This document shows positions 26,387 to 37,639 of a DNA stretch of 64,000 nt, piece by piece. This DNA comes from Adiantum capillus-veneris (lineage: Eukaryota > Streptophyta > Polypodiopsida > Polypodiales > Pteridaceae), in NCBI GenBank assembly GCA_014529385.2, contig CM043946.1, positions 18,743,077 to 18,807,076 of the forward strand. Reading direction: 5' to 3'. The translations under genes were made by a program, and so were the position numbers. Position 1 is the first letter of the stretch. The number at the start of each line of letters is the position of its first letter. The notes under the pieces were generated by a model. It ran no database searches. It worked only from the letters and a program-made list of their open reading frames with translations, and was not told the origin of the DNA.

Positions 26387-27297
26387 GAAAGAAGAAAGAG
26401 CCAACAAAAGGTAAGACAAAAGGCCCAACTTATAAACTACAATCTGATATTGAGGTTGCTACAGATTTAAAGAAAGTCTTGGAGGAAAGGATCTTGAATA
26501 GCAAGATTGAGTTTACTCTGGGAGAAGTTCTTGGCATTGCAAAGCGTGAATTCCATGAGGAGATCATTGACATCATCAAGAGAAAGAGGCAAACCCTTGC
26601 TGAAGTTTCTCGTCCACAGGTTGAAGGGGAAACCTCAAAGACACAAGGGATGCAACTGCAAAATAAGGAGAATGATGGAGCTGTGGTAGGATGCTACCAA
26701 TCTAGTGGGAGAGTGAAGCAAGTGTATTTTTCAAATGATGATGAAGAAGTTGAAGATATTCCTAGGAGTTACTATTCACGAAGTCATTGGGCAAGGGATA
26801 CTACAGAAACTTTGGTCAAGGTAGGTGATCTTGAAGAGCCATTTGTTGCCTTGATTGACCATGGTTCAGAAATAAACATAATGTCAAAGAGTCTCTACAA
26901 CAAGTGCAAATGGCCGATGGACACAGATCATGGCTGGATGGTAAAAGTGGCAAACAATTCATCCGGTGAATTATATGCAGCATGTCCAGGTGTGAAGGTA
27001 ACAATAGGTGATGTAAAGATTGACCAAAACTTCTTTGTTCAGGATACATCTTCATATCATCTCATCCTTGGACAGCCCTACATTGTGGGAGTTCGAATGG
27101 AAACAAAGGTAATGGATGATGGTTCAGCATATGCTAGGATACGTAGCAAAGATGGTAAACGAGCTGTCCAATTCCTCACAGTTTGTGTAAACCATGAAAG
27201 AAATCGTGACAACCTCAGAGAACATCCTCTACCAAAGGTGAGCAAAGAGTTTCATGATCATAGAGAAATGATGGGTTTTGGCCAAGTACCATTGTAA
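26317..27297 (+). CDS. Gypsy aspartic protease region
   Basis: Processes the polyprotein. The retropepsin core reads FVALIDHGSEINIMS (near 26840-26884), followed by the flap-like stretch and the family's HLILGQPYIVGVRM. The usual active site D-(T/S)-G is D-H-G here. Upstream lies a Lys/Glu-rich linker. The frame ends at a TAA (27295-27297), but the next frame continues in register as IVKRDCSGTERK, so a third frameshift joins protease to pol. Confidence 0.75.
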   Translation: MPSQTPSTQGASPPEVLMEESTIGKKKEPTKGKTKGPTYKLQSDIEVATDLKKVLEERILNSKIEFTLGEVLGIAKREFHEEIIDIIKRKRQTLAEVSRPQVEGETSKTQGMQLQNKENDGAVVGCYQSSGRVKQVYFSNDDEEVEDIPRSYYSRSHWARDTTETLVKVGDLEEPFVALIDHGSEINIMSKSLYNKCKWPMDTDHGWMVKVANNSSGELYAACPGVKVTIGDVKIDQNFFVQDTSSYHLILGQPYIVGVRMETKVMDDGSAYARIRSKDGKRAVQFLTVCVNHERNRDNLREHPLPKVSKEFHDHREMMGFGQVPL

Positions 27298-30200
27298 AGC
27301 GGGATTGCAGTGGTACAGAAAGAAAAAGGGTCTCGCCTGATCCAAAAATAGGTGAAGCATTTTCAACGAGCTCCTTGGTAACAAAGAATGGATCAGTATG
27401 TTTTACAAAACTTGAAGATTTGAAGAGATGTGAGAAGCAATATGTGCATAATGTACAAATAGGCATGAAAAAGAGTGGGTTGCTAAAGCCTACTGAAAAT
27501 GTTTTGGGTTTGTGTGAACAAGTTTCTTTTGTAGATACTATGGGTGAGCTTGATGCTATAATGAGGTCTAGTTTGCACCTAGAAAATGAAGTTGTGGAAG
27601 TTTGCTCTATGGAAATGTATCAAGTAATAGAAGCCTTTAAAGAAAGCCAAACAGTTGGCCCAGAAGTCCATGTTGAAACTAAATACAAGAGTATAGCAAA
27701 GAAGGTGAAACCATTAGCTTCACCCTTACCACCCAACAACAAGGAAAAGATTGAACAGGCTTCTTTACAACCAAGTTTGCGGAATCCTAAAAAGATCGGG
27801 CATACCTTCACACAGGAGTCTTTTCAAGAGTTGCAGATTGGTTGCGAGGAGTTTCTAACACAGGAGGAGACAAAGTGCTTCAAAGAAATGCTTTCAAAGC
27901 ATGGTAAGGCTTTTGCATTTGAGCCACATGAGATAGGATGTGTTGATCCTTATATTGTAGCTCCTATGGTAATTTTCACAATACCTCATGTGCCTTGGAA
28001 TCTGCGGCCTATTCCGGTTCCAAAGGCTCATTTGCCAAAGTTAGTAGAGCTATTGAATGAGAAAATCAAAATGGGAATCTTGGAGCCTTCTTGTGCTCCA
28101 TACTCAAACAGGTGGTTCACAGTTCCAAAGAAGAATGGTTCTCTACGCTTCATCCAAGATATGCAACCAGTGAACAAGGTGACAATTAGAAATGTAGGTA
28201 CAGGTCCAATTGTGGATGAATTTGCAGAGGCGTTTGCAGGGAGAGCAATCTACTCAATGGGGGATCTCTACTCAGGGTATGATCAATTTCAGCTTGCAAT
28301 CGAAAGCAGAGACTTGACAACCATGAGGACACCTTTGGGTTTGGTAAGGATGTGTACCTTGCCACAGGGAGCAACCAACTCGGTTGCACATATGATGAAT
28401 GGGATGAATAAGGTCTTACGTGACTTTATTCCTCAAATCACAATGCCTTTCATTGATGATTTGCCTATCAAAGGATGTGAAGAAAGTGACAAAGATGAAG
28501 CTTTGGATCTCAAGGGATGTCGCAGGTTTGTGGTAAATCACATAAATGATTGTGATAAAATTTTGTCTAGGTTGGAAGAAGTGAATCTTACATTGTCAAG
28601 GAAAAAGTCTATGTTTGGTGTCAAAGAAGTGCTCATTGTGGGGCACATGTGTGGTCCATATGGTAGGAAACCTTGTCCATCAAAGGTAGATGCCATCCAA
28701 AGAATGAAAGAAATATGCACTAGCATCACTGAGGTTAGAAGGTTTCTGGGAGCATGCGTTTTCTATGTTATTTGGATTCCACATTATGCACATGTAGCTG
28801 ATCCTCTTTATCAGTTGCTTAGAAAGAATCAAAAGTTTAAATGGACAGAAGCACATGTAAAATCCATGAAAAAGCCAAAGGAGTTGCTCCAGTCAGCACC
28901 AACCTTGAGAAAGGTAGACTATGAGTGTCAAAGGCCAGTAATTGTGACAGTAGACACCAGTCCTACAGGGATTGGATGGGCAATAGGGCAAGATGACGAA
29001 GAAGGACGTAGGTATGTGGTAAGATTTGGAGCAAAGGTACTAAGTGCTCGCCAAAGAAACTATCCACAAATAAAGAGAGAGCTATGGGGTATGGTTACAG
29101 CCTTGAAAAATGGGAAAGAGTACCTAATTGGTGCATGTGTGGTTGTAGAAATAGATTGTCTACCACTTCTTGGGATGATTACAAGCTGCTCAACACCAGA
29201 CATTGCTATGTTGCGGTGGATTGCCTACATTAAGTCCTTAAATCCCGAGTTTAAGCACATTGCAGGTAAAGTCAATACAGTGGCAAATATGCTATCAAGG
29301 GCAAGGTATGAAGATGAATCACATATGATTGATGAGGGAGATGATGTGGGCACAAAGTTCTATTCCATCTCTCATGTCAAAAGTAACAATGTCAACATGA
29401 CTAATCCACTTGAATTGTTCTTGAAAGATCTTTATGAAGGTGATTGGCTTCTTATTGGAAGCTACTTGAGTACTCTAACAAAACAGGATGATTGGTCTGA
29501 ACATGAATTCAAGAGGATACGCAGGAAAGCATATGGTTACTTTTTGAGGGATGGTTACTTGTGGAAGCATCCTAAACAAAAGGGTGCTACACCACAAAGG
29601 GTTATATGTAAAAAAGAGACTCAAGTAAAGCTCATGCAAGAGTTTCATGAGAGTTTATGGGCTGGACACAGGGGTGTGTGGGCAACCTTCTCCAAGTTGA
29701 AAGGAAAATACTGGTGGAAGGGTATGTATAAAGATGTATCTCAGTTTGTAGAGTCATGTGTAACTTGTCAAATGTATTCAAATGTTCGACATCGTGATGG
29801 ATTGCACCCTACATATCCACTAGCCATGCACTATAAATGGGTTGTGGATCTAGTCACGATGCCTTTAGGACTCTGGCAGATGAGGTACTTGGTTCTTGCA
29901 CGAGAGGACCTAACTAATCAGGTTGAAGGAAGAGCATTAAGAGCTAAAACCACAGAAGCTGTGTGCAAATTCCTTCTTGATGAGGTGATTTGCCGTTATG
30001 GTTGTGTGGGAAAAATCACTGCAGATCGAGGTGAACTGGATGCCGAAGAAGCAAGGGAGTTCTTTTCTAGATTAGGGATCAAGCTTTCTCTTACTACAGC
30101 TTACAACCTTGAAGGCAATGGAAAGAGTGAAAGAGGGCATCCTCCTATCATCAAAGCTTTGGCCAAGGCTTGCAAAGGAAGAGTTGGTGAGTGGCCAAAA

Positions 30201-30824
30201 CTGTTACCATATGCTTTATGGGCTGATCGTACAACACATAGCTCAGTAACTGGCTACATGCCTGCGGAGCTAATGTATGGTCAAAAGCCAGTGATGCCGA
30301 TTGAAGATACAATTCCTACATGGAATGTACTACCTTGGCAAGAGGGGCTTAGTAGGGAAGATCTCCTTGCACTGCGTATAAGGCAGCTAGAGAGAAGACC
30401 TGGAGACATTGAAGCTGCAAAAGAACGACTCAAAAATGCAAGGTTGAAAAACAAGGACTATTTTGATAAGCGACATCGACTCAGGAGCAAAGCAATTGAC
30501 AAAGGTGACTGGGTTTTAGTGTATGATAGTAGCCTTGATAACCAACACACAGTCATGCGTAAGTTTTCAAAAAGATGGTTTGGACCATATGTTGTAAAAC
30601 ATGTGCATGAAAATGCTACTTACAGTTTGTTTGAACTAGATGGCACAGAAGTAAAGATTCCCATTGCAGGAAAAAGGATCAAAATGTTTAATAGAAGAGG
30701 AGACAATGATCCAGAAAATGCTGATGAGGAAGAAGAGCAAAACACAGGTGAAGATCAAAGTGAAAATGAAGCTCTGGAATCATCCAGTGAAGATGAAAGC
30801 AAGGAAGATGTACAAGAGGGCTGA
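27298..30824 (+). CDS. Gypsy reverse transcriptase, RNase H and integrase
   Basis: One long frame; the first in-frame ATG is at 27375, but homologous-looking sequence begins near 27298. Reverse transcriptase shows LRFIQDMQPVNKVT, YSMGDLYSGYDQFQL, TLPQGATNS and the catalytic FIDDLP. RNase H shows VTVDTSPTGIGWAIGQDDE, QIKRELWGM and EIDCLPLLGM. Integrase has an HHCC finger (HESLWAGHRG..CVTCQMY), D in WVVDLVTMP, D in KITADRGE and E in EGNGKSERGHPPI. The tail holds a GPY/F-like WFGPYVVKHV and ends in a strongly acidic stretch. No chromodomain is visible. Catalytic residues are all present. Confidence 0.95.
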
Positions 30825-30844
30825 TCTTACAAAGAAATAATTTG

Positions 30845-30864
30845 GCACATACCGGAGGATGTGC
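30845..30864 (+). promoter_or_regulatory. Hairpin upstream of the polypurine tract (gypsy)
   Basis: GCACAT, loop ACCGGAGG, ATGTGC. The same 8-base loop with a covaried stem occurs at 4967-4986. It lies 6 bases before the polypurine tract in both elements. Confidence 0.65.
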
Positions 30865-30870
30865 AGGTTT

Positions 30871-30882
30871 AGAGGGGGTGGA
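30871..30882 (+). promoter_or_regulatory. Polypurine tract (gypsy)
   Basis: AGAGGGGGTGGA directly precedes the TGTCG start of the 3' LTR. Confidence 0.85.
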
Positions 30883-32889
30883 TGTCGTGCTGTGACATGT
30901 ACATAGTGGGAACACATGCTACAAGAGTTATCTTGTAACTTTTTAGATACATAATTATATTTCCTATAATGTACATATGCATATGTAAGTATAAAAATAA
31001 GCTTTCTATCTCATCTTATTATTTATCTCAAGGGTAATGTATTCTTACTTTACCATCAAAAAATACTATGGGAAAAGTGTCAATAGCTCCGCCTCTTTAA
31101 CTTGGGGCAAAAAGCATTGATTCTTTATTTCTAATATTTCATTATCATCTCACACCCTAGCTAGATCCTATATCTAGGGTAAACTCCAATACATATATAT
31201 ATTCTATGTATTTTTTATACTTTTCTTATATTTCTTTTTAAATAGCTACTAGGAGAGAATCAAATCCTAGTGGGACACTAGGTGGCATGATTTCAAAGAT
31301 ACACTTATTTTAATGCATTATTGCAAGCATGGTTACAAAACTTTGTCAAGGAGAAATGTCATGCTTTCATATGGCATGAGGTGTCCTTGGGAATTAAATG
31401 AAAGTCAAGGCTAAGGAGACCACATGAAGACTTTTGCTGCCATAAATGAACCCTATTTTGATGAATTTTTTACACAAGGTTCCAATCCGAATTGGAGAAT
31501 GATTTTAAAATGAAAATCGTAGCTAATGAGCTGAAGTTTCTGCCCATATTTTTACTTTTTTATTTGCAGCCACGGTTGAGGAGATATGATCAAAATACTG
31601 GACCCCAGTCTGCCCACATCATGCAGGGACAGCTCATTTCCAACTTTTCCAATTCCTGTTCACACTGGCTCCTCTCTTCTTGTGTAAACCCTTGGGGGTT
31701 CCCTTCACCTATAAAAGGGGACCTCTTCTTCCTTGGAAGGAACTCAAGCATTCAAGCCATTGATGAGAGGAATTCTCGAGGGAGTGAGTAGTAATGCCTA
31801 ATTGTACTTAGCCATTAACATAAGCCCAAGCCTACACTTTCTCCTAGAGGGAGACTAGTCATTCTTGCAACAAGCTAACCTTGGAAGATCAACTCTAATC
31901 AAAGAAGGTCTTCCACTTGGTGTATCAATCAAAGTGGAATTATCCACTCTTCTTCTCTCTCCCATCAATAATGGTGCCGAAGGGTTTCAAGTAAGATGTG
32001 TTCTACATTGATGTTTTCTTAATTTCTTGTTGTTTTCATTTTCATCTCTAATCCAACATATATATATGTATCTAATCTCATCTCCTTAACCAAACCTATC
32101 TCTCTCATTCTTAGTAATTCATCCTCTCTAGGTTCTCTTTGCTACAGGTACATCTCTCCCCGCAGTATCCTTATTGCCTACGGGCAAGAATAGGGCTTGG
32201 GAGGGAAACTTCTCATCTCTTCACTTCTCTCATATCTACATTTCTCACATACTATCCTAGATGAATAACCCACATGATGACCATTTCTATCGCTTTCACT
32301 CTGTACGATCTATTAGAATTAACGTATGGATTAGCCGTAAAATACACTTTCAACAACGTATAGTGTTTCTCTTTGGCCCTGAAAGGCTCAATGAAATACT
32401 TCTATCACCGGATCCCATCATACTACCTCTCATAGACTATAATTTTTCTTTTGATGTAAGCGTAGTTATCTTGCTATGAACCAAGAGGATTTGTACACAC
32501 AATTAATCCCAATCACTAGACAAAATATATATATTATGGTAAGCACAAAACTACAATTCCAAAGAACAATTCGTAGCCTATTTGGTCAGCCAAGATTGAA
32601 TGCCATTAACTCATCCATTAACCCTTTCATATTACCCATGATACGATATGACCATAGCCTTGATGTTTTCATCTTCGTATTGTTTTGACATTCTCTTTTG
32701 CGTTCTTTCTTTGTGTGTGTGAATGCAAGAGAGAAAGAGTGAGTCTTCTTTGATTGCACTTCTTTCCAAGCCCTAGTCTTCATGGCATCTATGGTTTAAC
32801 TCCTTCATATAGTTTTTGTTGAGTTCTCTCACAAACTCTCACAGCCATAAGCCCGGTGCTTTCCTGGCAAGACCGCAAATTTCTCGACA
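30883..32889 (+). repeat. 3' LTR of the gypsy element
   Basis: 2007 bp, nearly identical to 22865-24870, ending TTCTCGACA. It is followed by ACGC, which matches the left flank. Confidence 0.95.
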
Positions 32890-34482
32890 ACGCAACCTAG
32901 GTATTGCTGTCTTTTTTTGATCCATTTTATCATGTATAATGCATAAATACTTATCCTTTTGCAATTGGGAGAACTTACGCCAGGTGTAGTACACATTCCT
33001 ACAACTTTGTTGTTGCAACATGTGAATTCGACGTTCATCCTTCAAACGTGCAATCATCTCGTCATCCTTTGTTGACTCTAGTTGAGACTTTATCCGACTA
33101 CACACAACACATTTGGAGAACTCACTTGTTTTTTACAATGTCACATTAGCAAACTCTGTATTCCAAATTCTATTGAATGTCGTGCTAGACATTGGCTTGA
33201 GACTCATACTGTCAAGTGTTTAATTGACATCATGTAAAATGTCTACTTGCTTGTACGTGTTTGGTATTGCAAGCAAAGTCTCCCTAGCACCATCTTCCAT
33301 GGTTCTACTCTTATGTGGCATTCTTTCCGAGTTTTCATCAACAAAAGAGCGCATCAATGCCCTTCCCATTTCTGTATGGTCTCTTCCTTTTCTCATGACA
33401 CCATCATTACCATGCACTGAGCGTCTAACCCCATTCTCAAAATGTTCACGGTAACCATAAAATGAAGTTTTTTGAATGCCATGAATTTCGTACCAAGCTC
33501 TACTGCAAACCTCAGTGCCATTAAAAGAAAACACATAGCATGTCTTTGTAGTTGTTTTGTTCTCACGCCATGCAGTCAACATTGTATCATACACATAGTT
33601 TGTTCTATTTTGCAAACTCTGTCCCCAAAATTCATTGCACATAGCCATGACCTTATCTCGATTGGCATATTGACAACACATTTTGGAACAACAATCTATG
33701 GTTGAAACAAGCTGGACAGATGCTAGAGATGCTTGATTGGATCTCTTAGAAGCTTTCACTGACATTTTTGGCTTCCTATTTACAAAGCAATATTTCCGCT
33801 TTTTTGAAATAGGCTCTACCAAATAAGTTAATTCAATGCATGTGTCTTGTAACGCATGCATAGCATGTAGATCCTCATAGCATAACAATTCTTTTCCATC
33901 CATAGTTGTCACTCTCTTGATAGGCCAACAAACTAGATTAATGCTGCATACACTAGCTTCTGTAGAAATAGTAGCCTCATCTGCATAGGATGTTTCGATA
34001 CCAATACCAATGTTATCTTCACCTAGCTCACCAAAGTTTACAGAGTCAAACGGACACACATACATGACAACCCCTTCGGCTACTACATGTGTTTTGCTTT
34101 CATCCCAAAGTTGAACCCTCTTATCCTTCCAAACCTCTCTGTAGCTCATTCCATTACATTGTGCATCCAATGCTCCTTCTGTTTTGTTAGCCTCATGCAT
34201 AGAAGCCCCTTTGTACTGCATCTCATTTATATGTTGCAACAACCCACTACTCCATTTCACAATACTATGAAAAGCATCTCCCACTGTCAATGCATCCATT
34301 GTTGGAAAAGGGATGAGTGCTTTCTTTTCAAAACACAAATCAACTGACACCGATACATTGCCTTCCCCAATAAGCATGCCAGAACAATATGCACTTGGAT
34401 TTATTTCAAATACAGTCCCAATGGCAACCTTTTGTGTCGCTACAAATATGCACACTCTATCACCATGATTGAAATTAGCCAT
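32890..34482 (-). pseudogene. DUF8039/DUF7869 transposase-like protein, N-terminal part
   Basis: The frame begins at ATG 34482 (MANFNHGDRVCIF). Residues 1-80, with KVAIGTVFEINPSAYCSGML (20 residues), resemble the plant DUF8039 domain. Later come a Cys-rich CCSKMCCQYANRDKV stretch, then VCSRAWYEIHGIQKTSFYGY (20 residues) and VRRSVHGN. These are typical of the region before DUF7869 cores. A TAA ends the long frame at 33220-33222. The same frame continues through a second TAA near 33143 into FSKCVVCSRIKSQLE and YLCIIHDKMDQKKTAIPRL, up to the gypsy insertion at 32890. The downstream half is at 21236-22864. The gene is dead twice over: point stops and a 10-kb insertion. Confidence 0.65.
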
Positions 34483-34594
34483 ACCTGCAAGAAGATTTTC
34501 AAGAATAATTGTTAAACAAACCGCTTGCAGAGTATATTGATTTACGTAGCATAAAGCATAACAAGTATGTATGTGGGTGTTTCATGACAAGCAC

Positions 34595-36140
34595 CCTGTG
34601 TCCTTAAGGTCATAGGGTTCCCTCTATGCTACTAAGAATCTCTTTGTGCTCTATGCTCTATGCTCTATGCTCTATGATCTATATTGACTTCCTATGGCCC
34701 CTAGACCACAAGGCGCCCTCATTGTTTCCAAAAAACCCTCATTGTTTTGCTATGGCCCCAGGGCCATAGCTCTCTATGCCGGTATAAAGCATATTTTCTC
34801 TATATTATCTCCCTAAGGCATGAAGGCCATAGGGTTGTCCTCAAGGTCACCTCACGGAGTTTCATGTCAAGTATATATACATCCTATGGCACCCCATGAC
34901 CCTAGGGCCATAAGATCTCCAAACGGAACATACGGCAATCTATGGCCCTTGAGCTTATACATTGCAACCCCATGACCCTAGGGCCATAGGATTGGCATAT
35001 GAAACATACGGCAATGTATGGCCCTTGAGCTTATACATTGCAACCCCATGACCCTAGGGCTATAGGATTTCCAATGGAACATAAGGCAACGTATGGCCCT
35101 TGAGCTTATACATTGACACCCTATGGCCCTAGGGCCACAAGACTTCAAAACATACAAGAAGACAACCTATGGCCCTAAGGCCAAGGGTGTGAGCATTGAC
35201 ACCCTATGGCCCTAGGGCCACAAGACTTCAAAACATACAAAAAGACAACCTATGGCCAAGATGTCAAAGGTGGCCAAGATATCAATGCAGCCCCATGGAC
35301 CTAGGGCCATAGGATCACTATATGGAACATGCGGCCTTGAGCTTATACATTGCCACCCTATGGCCCTAGGGCCACAAGATCTCACAGCATACAATAAGAG
35401 AACCTAAGGTCCCCAAGCTCAAGGGTGCGGGTGTAAGGGTGGCCAAGATATCAATGCAGCCCTAGGGCCATAGGATCTCTATATGGGACATGTGGCACCC
35501 TATGGACCTTGAGCTTATACATTGCCACCCCATTACCCTAGGGCCATAGGATTTCCAAATGGAACATGGGTAATGTATGGCCCTTGAGCTTATACATTGC
35601 CACCCCATTACCCAAGGGCCATAGGATTTCCGAATGGAACATAAGCAATGTATGGCCATTGAGCTTATACATTGCCACCCCATGGCCCTAGGGCCGTAGG
35701 ATCTCCATATGGGACATGTGGCACGCTATGGACCTTGAGCTTACATATTGCCACCCCATGACCCTAGGGCCATAGGATCTCCAGCTAGAAAGTAGGGCAA
35801 CGTATGGCTCTTGAGTTTATACATTGTCGTGGACCTAGGGCCATAGGATCTCCAACTGGAACATAAGGCTATGTATTGGAGCTTATCCATTGTTGCCCCT
35901 AAACCCTAGGGCCATAGGATTTCCAAATGGAATATAGGGCAACTTATGGCTCTTGAGCTTATACATTGCCACCCTATGGCCCTAGGTCCACAAGCTTTCA
36001 CATTGCCACCGTAGGGCCACAAGGATCTCACAAGATAGAAGAAGAAAACCCTAGGACATAGGATTTTCACGCTTTGATCCTTGACCTCTAACATTGTCGT
36101 CCTATGGTGTGAGCCTAGGGGTGGCTGAGGTGTCTTCATA
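34595..36140. repeat. Palindrome array block 1
   Basis: A 75-80-base unit recurs, of the form CCCTAGGGCCATAGGAT..GGAACATA..GCAATGTATGGCCCTTGAGCTTATACATTG, with the palindromic core CTATGGCCCTAGGGCCATAG or variants. Clear repeats of GAGCTTATACATTG lie near 34951, 35030, 35103, 35340, 35511 and 35588. The first 270 bases (34595-34865) differ: they are an inverted copy of block 3 sequence near 41715-41960. Confidence 0.85.
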
Positions 36141-36589
36141 ATAATTTCGGCCATTCAAGGGATATCCGCAAGTGGCATAAATTTAAAAATAATTTTAAAA
36201 AAATTTTAAAAAAATTACGCTATGACAAACTTTGTCATAATGGTTTTTCAAATACACTTATTGATATCGGACAAAAAAATAGCGCACAATTTTCGGGATA
36301 ATTTTTTTTAAATTTAGCTATTTTTAGTGTATTTTTTACTATGCAGATTTTGATTCCGGAGTCAAATTTTGCTTCATGGGTGTCGTTCCACTCGTACTAC
36401 AAAGATATGGACATTGACAAAGCCTAGCACCAACTTTTTTTTTTCCATACTCTTTTTCTTTTTTGTTTTTTTTTTTTTAAGCTCTTTCAATTTCGGAGCC
36501 GACGAGCTATGTCTCATTTTGGAACAAAGCCTAGAACTCTAGTAATCTCGACTGCAAACCCGTGAGAACAGCCCCTACATTCAAAATTT
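36141..36589. other. AT-rich upstream region of the ParB-methyltransferase gene
   Basis: Poly-A/T rich with no ORF. Its position just before a CT-rich, transcript-leader-like segment suggests promoter DNA, but I see no decisive TATA box. Confidence 0.35.
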
Positions 36590-36956
36590 GAATTTTGAAT
36601 TTCTAACCTAACCTAACTAACCTTATCTCTCTCTTTCTCTCTCTACCACAAATTTTTTCGCACTGTCGCTCTCTTTCTCTCTCTCGTTTCTTGCTCGAAA
36701 CCTACTCAGAAACCTGCACAGAGCTTGTCTTTCTCTGTCTCTTTCTCCCTCTCTCCCTACGCATACAGTTTTACGCCTTCGTTGCGACGCGCACACAGAT
36801 CTACGCGAAGCCATTGCCACAATCTTCAACAGAAGGACTGTTGTCGCGACCTCCCAAACACACATTTGTTACCATCATCATCGCGGCCTCAACACACCTA
36901 AGTGACTGCTTGCTACTGCTGCAGCCGGTTTTCATCAAACACAGATTTACTCAGAG
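36590..36956 (+). promoter_or_regulatory. Probable 5' untranslated exon of the ParB-methyltransferase gene
   Basis: A CT-rich leader-type sequence ends at a donor-like CAGAG|GTAACA (GT at 36957) and is followed by ACCCTAATC, a context common near plant transcript starts. The next good acceptor in the same direction is TTTTTACAG at 42497, three bases before the ATG of the coding exon. The link between the two is inferred, and the intervening intron would be 5.5 kb of palindrome arrays. Confidence 0.4.
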
Positions 36957-37069
36957 GTAACACGTAGAAACCCTAATCTTTTTGCTTAATTCGGTTTTAA
37001 CTGTTCTTAATCTAATTACGTTTTAGCTAAGTTGTGAATCACCTCTCTCTAAAACAATAAACAAAAATC

Positions 37070-37320
37070 ATTAATTACCTCTCTCTAAAACTGTAAAATT
37101 GTAGACTGTAGAACTATAAAACAGAAAAATCTCTAATTAGAGATCTAAAACTGTAATACAGAATACTCTAATTAGAGACCTAAAAATATAAAACAGAAGA
37201 CACTAATTAGGGACCTAAATTTGTAAAACGAAAAACTCTTATTAGGGACTTAAATCTGTAAAACAGAAAACTCCTCATAAGTGACCTAATACTGTAAAAT
37301 TGTAAAACTCTAACTGCAAA
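37070..37320 (+). repeat. Degenerate tandem repeat of about 42 bp
   Basis: The theme CTCTAATTAGAGA(T/C)CTAAAA..GTAAAACAGAA recurs about six times with many changes. Confidence 0.65.
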
Positions 37321-37639
37321 AATCTCTAATTACAAAAACAATTATAAACCTGCAAATACAAAAGACAATAACTACACAAAATGCTGAAACTATGGATACC
37401 TGTAATTGGGTTGTGGGGAGTTGGGCACACGTTGTAAGAGGACGAGGAGAGCGCGCTGTTGTATGAGGATGGATAAGGGTTCAGTTGCAAGAGGATGGGA
37501 AAAAAAAAGAGGCAAAAAGGTGGGAAAGAAAGTGTACACTATATGTGTTTGTAAGATATGGTGTAATATAGTTTCTTTAAATTCATTTGTAGTCACTAAA
37601 ATAAAACTAGACATCAAATCTTTAGAAGGGTAGACAGGG

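Larger units (their letters stand above)
22865..32889 (+). mobile_element. Full-length Ty3/gypsy LTR retrotransposon
   Basis: A complete structure: 2.0-kb LTRs (TGTCG..CGACA), primer site, gag, protease, reverse transcriptase, RNase H, integrase with a GPY/F-like tail, hairpin, polypurine tract and second LTR, flanked by ACGC. The LTRs differ by roughly a dozen substitutions and a few one- or two-base indels by eye, which points to a fairly recent insertion. It lies in the opposite orientation inside a DUF8039/DUF7869 gene. Confidence 0.95.
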
